From Collinsella tanakaei YIT 12063 (lineage in GTDB: Bacteria > Actinomycetota > Coriobacteriia > Coriobacteriales > Coriobacteriaceae): DNA of 47,364 nucleotides. The DNA lies in contig NZ_JH126467.1 in assembly GCF_000225705.1 (NCBI RefSeq), forward strand, positions 637,202-684,565, read 5' to 3'. Under the pieces are notes generated by a model, which ran no database searches, was not told the origin of the DNA, and saw only the letters and a list, made by a program, of their open reading frames with translations. Below are positions 17,158 through 24,944 of the stretch, in pieces (position 1 is the first letter of the stretch; each line of letters starts with the position of its first letter). The position numbers were made by a program, and so were the translations under genes.

Positions 17158-17709
17158 ATGGACCAGAAACCCCGCACCCGCACCGTCGCCGCCTCCAGCC
17201 GCGGCGCGCTGGACATCTCCGCCATCGTCCTGCTATCCGTCCTGCTGGCAGCCGGCTTCATCCTCAACTTCACCCTGGGCAACGCGCTTGCCATAACCGG
17301 CATCAAGCCGCAGTTCATCATCGCCGCCTACTCGCTCGCCATCCTGCTCACCCGCGCCAACCTCACCCAGTCGGTGCTCTACGGCCTCATCTCCGCCGCG
17401 GTGATCCAGCTCAGCACGTCGGTCCCCGGCCTCAACTTTGTAACCGAGGTCGCGGGCGCCCTGGTCATGGCGCTGCTTTGCCGCCTTGAGGTCGCGCCCG
17501 CCGGCAGAAGCATCACCCCGCTCATCGCCGGCTTTGTGACTACGCTGGTTTCCGGCGCGCTCTTCGCGGGGCTGGGCACCGTCCTTATGGGGGCCGCCCT
17601 TGTTACCGTCACCGCAAAAATCCCCGTTGTGCTGGGCACGGCCGTATTCAATGCTATCGTGGTACAAGCGCTGTACACCCCGTTGAAGGCCGTCCTCAAG
17701 CGCGGTTAA
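17158..17709 (+). CDS. TrpP-like ECF transporter S component 2 (tandem paralogue)
   Basis: A 183-residue membrane protein clearly paralogous to its neighbour. Shared blocks include RTV at the N-terminus, LLAAGFILNFTLG, LISAAVIQLSTS, GFVTTLVSGALF and VFNAIVVQALYTPLKAVL. AGAGGAAA precedes the ATG. The 258-base gap between the two S genes holds no second leader peptide or obvious terminator, so both appear to be under the single upstream attenuator. It may bind tryptophan or a related aromatic compound. The divergent first half suggests it could differ in specificity. Confidence 0.8.
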   Translation: MDQKPRTRTVAASSRGALDISAIVLLSVLLAAGFILNFTLGNALAITGIKPQFIIAAYSLAILLTRANLTQSVLYGLISAAVIQLSTSVPGLNFVTEVAGALVMALLCRLEVAPAGRSITPLIAGFVTTLVSGALFAGLGTVLMGAALVTVTAKIPVVLGTAVFNAIVVQALYTPLKAVLKRG

Positions 17710-17737
17710 GCTCGTTCGTCATCACCAGGAAGACCTC

Positions 17738-19498
17738 ATGCAACCAATCATCCAATTAGAAAACGTCAGCTTCTCCTACAGCCAGGAGGCCTCCCGGGCG
17801 CTTACCGACGTCTCGCTTTGCATCGAGCAGGGCGAGTTCGTCGGCGTCATAGGCCCCTCGGGCGCCGGCAAGTCCACGCTGGCCGCCGTGCTCTCCGGCG
17901 CCATCCCCCACCATTACAGGGGCGCGTTCTACGGCGCCGCCCGCGTGGAGGGACGCGACACCTGCGAGATCAGCCTCACGGACATCGCCCGCGTGGTGGG
18001 CGCCGTGGCGCAGGACATCGACGCGCAGATGGTCGCCTCCGTGGTTGAGGACGAGATGCTCTTTGGCCTGGAGAACTTCGGCGTGCCCCATGACCAGATA
18101 GAGGGCCGCATCCAGCGCGCGCTCGCCACCGTAGGAATAGAGCAGCTGCGCGACCGCGAGATCGCCACGCTCTCCGGCGGGCAGAAGCAAAAGGTCGCCA
18201 TCGCGGCGATCTTGGCCCTGGAGCCCCGCGTGCTTGTTTTGGACGAGCCCACCGCGGCGCTGGACCCGGTGAGCTCGCGCATGGTGTTCGAGACGCTGCG
18301 CGAGGTCAACCGCGTGGCGGGCGTCACCGTGGTGGTCATCGAGCAGATGGTCGCCCTGCTCTCCGAGTTCTGCGAGCGCGTCATCGTGATGAACAAGGGC
18401 TCCGTGGCCCTGGACGGCACCCCGCGCGAGGTGTTCGCCCACGCGGAGGACCTGCGCGCCATAGGCGTCGACAGCCCGCGCGTCACCCGCGTCTACAACA
18501 GCATGCGCGCCCAAAACCTGCTCGCCGTAGACCAGGCCCCCTGCCTCAACGTTCCGGAAGCGGCCGATATGATCGCCCGCGCGCTGGACGGCCACGCCGC
18601 CCCCAACCAAAGCCGTGCCGGCGAGCTGCAGCCCTCTCCCCATGCGCCGGCACGCCCGCACGCCCGGGGCGCCCAGCCGGTGCTTCGCATCGAGAACGCG
18701 AGCTTCTCCTACCCCGCCGGCGGCGCCGCCGTGCGCGACCTCGCCATGGAGGTCTACCCCGGCGAGCTGGTGGGCGTGGTGGGCCAAAACGGCGCCGGTA
18801 AAACCACCCTTACCAAGCTCATCAACGGCCTGCTCACCCCGTCATCTGGCTCAGTCACGGTCGCGGAGATGGACACGCGCGAGACCCCCGTCTCCGCACT
18901 CGCGGCCAACGTGGCCACGATGTTCCAAAACCCGGACCGCCAGATCTGCAAGCAGACGGTTTTGGACGAGGTCGCCTTTGGCCTCGAGCTCCACGGCGTC
19001 GAGCGCGAAGACGCCCTCGAGCGCGCGCAGGCGGTCATCGACCGCTTTGGCCTGCCCGCGGACCAGGCCCCCTTCTCGCTCTCGCGCGGCCAGCGGCAGA
19101 TGGTGGCCCTGGCGTCCGTCGTGGTCATCGAGCCCAAGCTGGTGCTTTTGGACGAGCCCACCAGCGGCCTCGATTACCGCGAGTGCATGACGGTCATGCA
19201 GACGGTGCGCGACATGGCCGAGCGCGGCTGCGCCGTGGTGATGGTATGCCATGACATGGAGGTTGTCTCGGACTTCGCCGATCGCCTGGCGGTCATGGCG
19301 AACGGCCGCATCCTGGAGCGCGGGCGCACGGCGGAGGTCTTCGCCAACACCGGCCTTATGCGCGAGGCGAGCATCACCCCGCCTCAGGTGGTCGCCCTCT
19401 CCCAGGCGCTCGCGCACACCGTGTCGCCCGCCTTCGCCTCCATCACCGAGGTCTCCCAGATAGTCGACACCGCAAAGGAGCTGATCGAGCGTGGTTAA
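17738..19498 (+). CDS. ECF transporter energising ATPase, two fused ABC domains
   Basis: A 586-residue protein with two complete ABC ATPase domains, equivalent to fused EcfA1 and EcfA2. Domain 1 has Walker A GPSGAGKS (39-46), signature LSGGQKQKVA and Walker B VLVLDEPTAALDP. Domain 2 has Walker A GQNGAGKT (349-356), signature LSRGQRQMVA and Walker B LVLLDEPTSGLDY. A Pro/Ala/Arg-rich linker near residues 285-310 joins them. It is cytosolic, bound to EcfT, and powers substrate release from the S components. Its stop overlaps the EcfT start, which shows translational coupling. Confidence 0.92.
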   Translation: MQPIIQLENVSFSYSQEASRALTDVSLCIEQGEFVGVIGPSGAGKSTLAAVLSGAIPHHYRGAFYGAARVEGRDTCEISLTDIARVVGAVAQDIDAQMVASVVEDEMLFGLENFGVPHDQIEGRIQRALATVGIEQLRDREIATLSGGQKQKVAIAAILALEPRVLVLDEPTAALDPVSSRMVFETLREVNRVAGVTVVVIEQMVALLSEFCERVIVMNKGSVALDGTPREVFAHAEDLRAIGVDSPRVTRVYNSMRAQNLLAVDQAPCLNVPEAADMIARALDGHAAPNQSRAGELQPSPHAPARPHARGAQPVLRIENASFSYPAGGAAVRDLAMEVYPGELVGVVGQNGAGKTTLTKLINGLLTPSSGSVTVAEMDTRETPVSALAANVATMFQNPDRQICKQTVLDEVAFGLELHGVEREDALERAQAVIDRFGLPADQAPFSLSRGQRQMVALASVVVIEPKLVLLDEPTSGLDYRECMTVMQTVRDMAERGCAVVMVCHDMEVVSDFADRLAVMANGRILERGRTAEVFANTGLMREASITPPQVVALSQALAHTVSPAFASITEVSQIVDTAKELIERG

Positions 19499-20237
19499 CG
19501 TCATCGACTACGTACCGGGCGCCACCGTGCTGCACCGCCTCAACCCCGTCGCCAAGCTGGCGCTCGCATCGGGCATCATCATCGCCACGTTTCTAGCCGC
19601 CTCCTACCCCGCGCTGGTGGGGCTGCTTGTCATCACTCTGGCGCTGGGCGCCTATGCGGGCGTCTTCAGCCGCCTGGCGTCGCTTCTCAAGGTGCTTCTG
19701 CCGCTCGCCGCCATCATGCTGGTGCTGCAGATGATCTTTGTGCAGGGAGGCGAGCGCCTGGTGGGCTTTGTCACCAGCGAGGGACTCGTCACCGGCTCAA
19801 AGGCCTGCCTGCGCCTGCTGGGCGTGGCGCTGCCCTTAGTGCTGGTGCTCACCGTCACCAAGCTCACGGACCTGGCGAACGCCTGCGTGGAGATCTTGCA
19901 CGTGCCGTACCGCTACGCCTTCGCGTTCACCACGGCGCTTCGCTTTGTCCCGCTCTTTGGCCAGGAGATGAACGCCATCATGGAGGCGCAGACCGCCCGC
20001 GGCGTGGAGTACGACACCAAGAACCCCATCAAGAAGCTCCAGCTCATGCTGCCTTTGTGCATTCCGCTGCTTATCTCGTCCGTAGGCAAGACCGACGCCA
20101 CGGCCCTTGCGGCAGAGCAGCGCGGCTTCTACCTGCGCACGCGTGAGAGCTCCTATAAGCGCTACCCCCTGCAGGCGCTCGATTTCGCAGCCATCGCCGT
20201 CGCGGTCGCCCTCATAGTCGCCGGCGCGCTCATGTAG
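19491..20237 (+). CDS. ECF transporter transmembrane scaffold (EcfT)
   Basis: A 248-residue membrane protein with hydrophobic segments in the N-terminal two-thirds and the two short Arg-containing coupling motifs of the family, ARGVEYDTKNP and QRGFYLRTRE, which insert into the ATPase grooves. It starts with GTG at 19491, eight bases inside the ATPase gene, and AAAGGAG lies at a suitable distance. It completes the transporter: two S components, double ATPase and T. Because the module is encoded with its own S components, it is arranged as a dedicated (group I) ECF system. Confidence 0.9.
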   Translation: MVNVIDYVPGATVLHRLNPVAKLALASGIIIATFLAASYPALVGLLVITLALGAYAGVFSRLASLLKVLLPLAAIMLVLQMIFVQGGERLVGFVTSEGLVTGSKACLRLLGVALPLVLVLTVTKLTDLANACVEILHVPYRYAFAFTTALRFVPLFGQEMNAIMEAQTARGVEYDTKNPIKKLQLMLPLCIPLLISSVGKTDATALAAEQRGFYLRTRESSYKRYPLQALDFAAIAVAVALIVAGALM

Positions 20238-20307
20238 CCCGCGCCGCTCCAAGAGCACCGCGCCCCCCGGCCCCGCCGCACATTCAAACTGCTTTCTGGC
20301 ACAATAG

Positions 20308-20335
20308 AAGGCGCCCCAAACCGGGGCGCCTTTTT
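20308..20335 (+). terminator. Terminator of the ECF operon
   Basis: A perfect 10-bp stem AAGGCGCCCC / GGGGCGCCTT with a 5-base loop runs into T5. It ends 16 bases before the methyltransferase start, so it either ends the ECF operon or attenuates the next gene. Confidence 0.82.
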
Positions 20336-20351
20336 AGTTACGGAGATAACC

Positions 20352-21296
20352 ATGAGCACACCAGACGGCATCCCCGCCTTCCTTGTCCAGCAGGTCCAGG
20401 CCGCATACAGCGAGGACATCGCGAACCAGATATTCGACGGATACCAGCAAGCCGCCCAGCGGCCCACCACCCTGCGCGCCAACACCCTCAAGGCGAGCGC
20501 GGACGATGTCGCCGCCGCGCTCGATGAGGCGGGCATCCCCTACGAACACGTCCCCTGGTATAAGGACGCCTTTGTGGTGGACGCGCCCAGCGAGCGCGAC
20601 GTCTGGGGCATGGGCATCTACCGAAAGGGAGGCATCTACCTGCAAAGCCTCTCGTCCATGCTGCCCCCGCTGGCGCTCGCCCCGCGAGAGGGGGCGGACA
20701 TCCTCGACATGTGCGCCGCACCCGGAGGCAAGACCTCGCAGATCGCCGCCCTCACCCACGGCGCGGCGCACATCTGCGCCTGCGAGCTCAACGTGCCGCG
20801 CGCGGAGAAGCTGCAGTACAACATGGATAAGCAGGGCGTTACCAACCTGCAGATCATGCGCGTCGACGCTCGCAAGCTGGACGAGTTCTTCAGCTTTGAC
20901 CAGGTCTTGCTAGACGCCCCCTGCACCGGCACGGGCACCGTGCGCGCAGGCGATCCCAAAGCGGAGAAGCGCATCACCCAGCAACTGCTCTCGAAGGTGA
21001 CCCGTTCGCAGCGCGCGCTACTCGACCGCGGCCTCACCGTGCTCAAACGCGGCGGCACGCTCATCTATTCCACCTGCTCGATCCTGCCCGAGGAAAACGA
21101 GCTCATGCTCGCCTCGGTCCTCAAGCGCCATCGCGACTGCGAGCTGGTCCCGCTCGACCCTCAAGCGCTCGCAGCCGCTCCGGATAACCCGGAGCTCGCC
21201 CTTCCCTGCCTGCCGAACGGGTTGGAAGGCACCATCACCGTGCGCCCCACCCGCCTGTTCGAGGGCTTCTTTATCGCCGCGATCAAGAAAGCGTAG
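20352..21296 (+). CDS. RsmB/RsmF-family RNA (cytosine-5) methyltransferase
   Basis: A 314-residue NOL1/NOP2/Sun-type methyltransferase that would methylate cytosine in rRNA or tRNA with S-adenosylmethionine. Visible are the SAM-binding motif DMCAAPGGKTSQIAA (near residues 120-134), the LLDAPCTGTGTV motif with one catalytic Cys and the YSTCSILPEENE motif with the other. There is a short N-terminal region and no NusB-like domain, so it resembles RsmF more than RsmB. The exact target base cannot be assigned. CGGAGA precedes the ATG. Confidence 0.9.
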   Translation: MSTPDGIPAFLVQQVQAAYSEDIANQIFDGYQQAAQRPTTLRANTLKASADDVAAALDEAGIPYEHVPWYKDAFVVDAPSERDVWGMGIYRKGGIYLQSLSSMLPPLALAPREGADILDMCAAPGGKTSQIAALTHGAAHICACELNVPRAEKLQYNMDKQGVTNLQIMRVDARKLDEFFSFDQVLLDAPCTGTGTVRAGDPKAEKRITQQLLSKVTRSQRALLDRGLTVLKRGGTLIYSTCSILPEENELMLASVLKRHRDCELVPLDPQALAAAPDNPELALPCLPNGLEGTITVRPTRLFEGFFIAAIKKA

Positions 21297-21326
21297 GCGA
21301 AGCCGCCTTAAAGCTCGCAACCCACC

Positions 21327-21362
21327 GCTTGTGCCCGCCTTAGCGCGGGCACAAGCTATTTA
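21327..21362 (+). terminator. Terminator of the methyltransferase gene
   Basis: The perfect 12-bp inverted repeat GCTTGTGCCCGC / GCGGGCACAAGC has a 6-base loop and is followed by TATTT. It lies 30 bases after the stop codon. Confidence 0.65.
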
Positions 21363-21461
21363 CCGCAAGGACCTCACGCGCACGGGAGCGTGCATAACCG
21401 CATGCATCGCTGTGATACCCTTCCCATACCGGCAAAACCAGCCACATCCTTCTTGCTGTGC

Positions 21462-21773
21462 CAAATAACGCTTTAGTGCGGAAAGGACAGCGTGTCAAAA
21501 AAGGGCTTAGTGCGGAAGTTTGGTCAAATAGTGCGTTAGTGCGGACTGGAGGGGCTCCAACAAGCTTTCCCTATTCATCAGGCAGCATCGCCTGAGCCCT
21601 CTAGCTTGGGCGATGCGAGCGGCCTATTCATAAGGTACCCTTGCTACATCTCTTCGCTTCCGCACTAACGCATTATTTTTCACGCTGGGGTCCGCACTAA
21701 GCGACTATTTGTCCTAAGCCCCGCACTAACTCAATATTTGTCCCAACTGGATTCCGCACTAAGCGACTATTTG
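21462..21773. repeat. Two opposed clusters of a 21-bp motif
   Basis: The motif CAAATA-N5-TTAGTGCGGA occurs in forward orientation at 21462, 21496 and 21525, and as its reverse complement at 21659, 21691, 21720 and 21753. Spacing within clusters is 29-34 bp, near three helical turns. The right-hand copies at 21691 and 21753 are identical over all 21 bases. The 113-bp centre contains an 8-bp inverted repeat (GCATCGCC / GGCGATGC). No coding potential is evident across the element. It could be a binding array for a dimeric DNA-binding protein, a folded RNA or a non-autonomous mobile element. Function is unknown. Confidence 0.85.
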
Positions 21774-21878
21774 ACACTCGGGGAGGCAGGGCGACTCCGG
21801 CAACCCGCAGCAGCGCACCATCTGGTCAAGCGAGTTCGCGCCGGCAGGCAAAGGCGCCGTCAACTCCGCGACGACGGC

Positions 21879-22025
21879 CTACTGTTTGCGATGACGGGGA
21901 GCGTGCGTCTCGCGCTTCTCCCTGCGGCGGTCTTTAATAAAGGTGAAGAGTGCATAGAGCGCCGCGACAGCGGCGATAGCGCCGATGCAAAGGGCAACCG
22001 GACCCACAATGGTCATGACATCCAT
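21879..22025 (-). CDS. Possible 48-residue single-pass membrane protein
   Basis: A short open frame predicts about 48 residues: an N-terminal hydrophobic segment (residues 5-30, VGPVALCIGAIAAVAALYAL) followed by a strongly basic tail (KDRRREKRE). This is the pattern of a small inner-membrane protein with its C-terminus in the cytoplasm. No family is recognised and no strong ribosome-binding site precedes the ATG, so it may be chance in GC-rich DNA. The remaining bases to 22409 hold the upstream region of the next gene and nothing else I can support. Confidence 0.4.
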   Translation of the reverse strand: MDVMTIVGPVALCIGAIAAVAALYALFTFIKDRRREKRETHAPRHRKQ

Positions 22026-22409
22026 ATCGGCACCGCCAATCTAATCGCACAGTTCCATCAAAGCGCAACCATCGCGCCTGTCTGCAAAGCTTAACAGATA
22101 TACGCGCGCCGTGCGTTAAAACCATCAAAGCGGTATCCATCGCAAGGCGCGGGTTCCGCCCGCGAGAGCTCCGTCCTCCGTAATCCACCACAGCTGCCGG
22201 CCGGAACCCGTCCGCCCGCGCGCCCAGCGCCCCCAACCGCGCCCGCGCTGGAGGCGACCGCTCCCCGCCTGCCGCATCCACATCTAAGAAATAGCCGTGG
22301 ACTCGAAAGCCAAATCGGTATAAGCTACAGCGTCTCGGGTAATATCTCGAGCGTTATTTCGTGTTACCACAAGGCACATTTCGCCTTATCACCATGAAGG
22401 GGGACGATT

Positions 22410-23522
22410 ATGGATTCCATGGATGCGACTAAGCAGGCGACCAGCGCCCAACAGCCGCAGGCCTCCACGGCAGCCGCAGGCGCTCCCGTGCCAGACCCCC
22501 GTCCCGATGCTCCCGTGCAGGTGCCCGCAGAGGTACCGGAGTCCATCGAGGCCACCATCGATTTCTCAGAGGTCGAATTCGCCGAGGAGTTCGCCGAACC
22601 CGTCACCGCCATCACCCCCGGCGGCGTGCTGCCGCTCGAGCCCGCGCCCATCGAGGGCAGGCTCCGCAAGGCGGCGCTCAGCGTTCCGGATGAGATGGAC
22701 GAGTGCAGCGGCTTCACACTCTTTGGCCGTCGCATCAAGTCCATGCTCTACACCACGGACGTAGCCGTCATCCGCAACTCCAACGCGGACGCCATCTTCG
22801 CCGTCTACCCCTTCACCGCGCAGCCCGCCATCACGCAGGCGCTGCTCACCGTGGCGGAGTGCCCGGTCTTCGTGGGCGTGGGCGGCGGCACCACCGCGGG
22901 CAAGCGCGCCGTGCAGCTTGCCGCTGTCTCGGAGATGCAGGGTGCTGCGGGCGTCATAGTCAACTCCCCCGCATCGCCTGAGATGGTCGAGCAGATCGCC
23001 AGCATGGTCGACATCCCCGTCATCGCCACGGTGGTGCGCTGCGATGACGTGGCACACGCCAAGGTCAAGGCCGGCGCCAAGATCTTGAACGTCGCCGCCG
23101 GCAAGGACACCCCCGCCGTGCTGCGCCAGCTCCGCGAGCACTACCCCAACATGCCGCTCATCGCATCCGGCGGCCGCTCCTCGCTCTCCATCCGCGAGAC
23201 GCGCGAGGCGGGCGCCAACGCGGTCATCTGGACCCCGCCCTCGGCCCAGCAGCTGCAGGCGGACATGATGAAGCGCTACCGCGAGATGGGCGCCACGCCA
23301 GAAGGCCCCATCCTGGACCCCATCAAGGCGAGCGCGGAGAACCCCATGGAGAGCGCCCGCGCGGACGTTCCTATTCCGGACGAGCAGCTGGCCAAGGCCC
23401 ACTCCCCGCGCCAGCGCCTGCGCAAGAGCCGTCCCGGCGGCTTCTTCTTCCCCCGCGGCAAGGGCAAGGCCGGCCTGGCGCTGCTGCCGGTGATCGCGGC
23501 AATCGCAGACAAGTTCGTGTAA
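22410..23522 (+). CDS. TIM-barrel protein of unknown function (KDPG aldolase/ThiG-like core)
   Basis: A 370-residue protein. Residues 1-90 are Ala/Pro-rich and probably disordered. A core of about residues 110-290 shows alternating strand/helix segments (VFVGVGGGTTAGKRA, AAGVIVNSPAS, IPVIATVVRCDDV, AGAKILNVAAGKDT, PLIASGGRSS) resembling a phosphate-binding beta/alpha barrel. A basic, Pro/Gly-rich tail with a hydrophobic end (residues about 325-370) follows. GGGGG lies just before the ATG. I cannot assign a reaction, and the disordered N-terminus and basic tail are unusual for a simple aldolase. It is monocistronic with a strong terminator. Confidence 0.7.
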   Translation: MDSMDATKQATSAQQPQASTAAAGAPVPDPRPDAPVQVPAEVPESIEATIDFSEVEFAEEFAEPVTAITPGGVLPLEPAPIEGRLRKAALSVPDEMDECSGFTLFGRRIKSMLYTTDVAVIRNSNADAIFAVYPFTAQPAITQALLTVAECPVFVGVGGGTTAGKRAVQLAAVSEMQGAAGVIVNSPASPEMVEQIASMVDIPVIATVVRCDDVAHAKVKAGAKILNVAAGKDTPAVLRQLREHYPNMPLIASGGRSSLSIRETREAGANAVIWTPPSAQQLQADMMKRYREMGATPEGPILDPIKASAENPMESARADVPIPDEQLAKAHSPRQRLRKSRPGGFFFPRGKGKAGLALLPVIAAIADKFV

Positions 23523-23618
23523 GCGCGCGTCGCAACCGGTGCACAGCCACAACCAGTGCAGGCGCTGCGACCGCTACGGCAATGCACGGCGCTGCGTCTC
23601 ATAGGCTCCAAACGCAAA

Positions 23619-23662
23619 CGACCCCGCTCGTCTTTTTCCGGACGAGCGGGGTCGATTCTTTT
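23619..23662. terminator. Strong terminator between the TIM-barrel gene and degV
   Basis: A perfect 14-bp inverted repeat, CGACCCCGCTCGTC / GACGAGCGGGGTCG, with an 8-base loop is followed on the plus strand by ATTCTTTT. It lies between convergent genes and mainly serves the plus-strand one. Confidence 0.85.
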
Positions 23663-23753
23663 GCAACGCTTCTCGCGCCATAAGCTCGCGCTTCTTCTTG
23701 CGCAAACCTCTTTCTCAATCTTTGGTCGAGGAGGGTCTCAAGCGGCGAGCCGT

Positions 23754-24641
23754 CTACTCCCCGCGGACCTGCCCCATAAAGAACACGACGGCGGTGCCCG
23801 GGCCCGTGTGCGAGCCGATCACGGCGCCGATGTTGTGAATCGAGACGCCGCCGCTCACGTTGGGGAAATGCTCCTCGATAAGACCGGCCAACGCCTGCGC
23901 GTCTTCCAGGCAGTCGGAGTGGCAGATACAGCACTTGCCGTCATAATCCTGCCCGCCGTCGGCGCGCTCGGCCATAACGCGCACCAGCTCGGCGATAGCG
24001 CGGCGCTTGGTGCGGATCTTCTCGCGCGGAACCAACTTGCCCTGGTTGTTGATATCCATCACCGGGCAGATCTTCAGCGCGGTCGCGAGCACGGCGCTGG
24101 TAGCGCTCACGCGCCCACCGCGCTTAAGGCAGTCGAGGTCGCTCACAAAGAACCAGTGGTTGAGCTTGTACTTGTTGGTCTCCGCCCAGTCGACCAGCTC
24201 GTCAAGCGTGGCGCCCTGGTCGCGAAGGTCCGCCATGTACTCCACCAGCAAACCAAAGCCAGAGCTCGCAGCCAAGGAGTCGACAACCTTGATAGTGCGA
24301 TCCGGGTAGCGCTCCGCAAGCGCGGAGGCGGCCAGGCAGGCAGAGTTATAGGAACCGGAGATGCCGGAAGAAAGGGTCACGTGCACCACGTCCAGGCCCT
24401 GGGCAAGGTAGGGCTCCCAGAATTCCTGGTACTCGCCCACTCCCACCTGCGAGGTCTTGGATTGGCCACCCGCCTTCAAGCGACCATAGAACTCTGCGGG
24501 GGTGGTGGACTCGTAGAGATCATCCACGTACTCCTGGCCGTCCATCTCGTAATGAAAGCAAACATATGGTATAGTGCGCTGCGCAAAGAAATCGCGCTCG
24601 TAATCCGCGGTTGAGCAGGTTGTAAGTACGTATGTCGACAT
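23754..24641 (-). CDS. DegV family fatty acid-binding protein (FakB-like)
   Basis: A 295-residue DegV-fold protein. Family marks are the N-terminal TTCSTADYERDFF segment, TSQVGVGEYQEFW, the VTLSSGISGSYNSA motif (lipid carboxyl binding), VVDSLAASSGFGLLV and HTGPGTAVVFF near the C-terminus. DegV proteins bind fatty acids and in some bacteria present them to a fatty acid kinase (FakA). No FakA gene is visible here. The start at 24641 is chosen because GAGGGGG precedes it. The longer frame extends through the promoter. Confidence 0.88.
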   Translation of the reverse strand: MSTYVLTTCSTADYERDFFAQRTIPYVCFHYEMDGQEYVDDLYESTTPAEFYGRLKAGGQSKTSQVGVGEYQEFWEPYLAQGLDVVHVTLSSGISGSYNSACLAASALAERYPDRTIKVVDSLAASSGFGLLVEYMADLRDQGATLDELVDWAETNKYKLNHWFFVSDLDCLKRGGRVSATSAVLATALKICPVMDINNQGKLVPREKIRTKRRAIAELVRVMAERADGGQDYDGKCCICHSDCLEDAQALAGLIEEHFPNVSGGVSIHNIGAVIGSHTGPGTAVVFFMGQVRGE

Positions 24642-24680
24642 AATCCCCCTCATCTGGAAATCAGAATAATCCAATGTGAG

Positions 24681-24710
24681 ATTATGCCATGATGCACGTG
24701 TCATCCACAA
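24681..24710 (-). promoter_or_regulatory. Probable promoter of degV
   Basis: On the minus strand TTGTGG (24710-24705) and CATAAT (24686-24681) are separated by 18 bases and lie 40 bases upstream of the DegV start codon, in a locally AT-rich stretch. Confidence 0.45.
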
Positions 24711-24867
24711 CAATTCATATTGTGCACTGGCACTTGTAACAATAGTGTGAAATAAGCCCGCTCGCGCTCCCCATAGCGCATGCCAGCATCCACGCACCCC
24801 TCGGCGGCTTCGCGCGCCGCGCAAGGCCTTCGCCCACGCAAAGCCCATGCCAGCGCAAACCCCTCGC

Positions 24868-24901
24868 AAACAAAAGAGCCCCCGCGACATCGCCGCAGGA
24901 G
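24868..24901 (-). terminator. Possible terminator of glmM
   Basis: A 9-bp stem containing G.T pairs is followed by CTCTTTTGTTTG on the minus strand, about 45 bases past the glmM stop codon. Its stability is modest. Confidence 0.5.
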
Positions 24902-24944
24902 CCCCAAGCAAGTTAGAAGGTGGCCGTGCTATACGCCAAACTCG

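Noticed and set aside
21462-21773. Considered as a CRISPR array or DnaA-box origin
   Set aside because: Copies occur in both orientations with 8-13 bp gaps too short for spacers, and the motif does not match the DnaA box TTATCCACA.
21934-22281. 115-codon minus-strand frame in the intergenic region
   Set aside because: It overlaps a better small-membrane-protein candidate in another frame and is Arg/Ala-rich without features.
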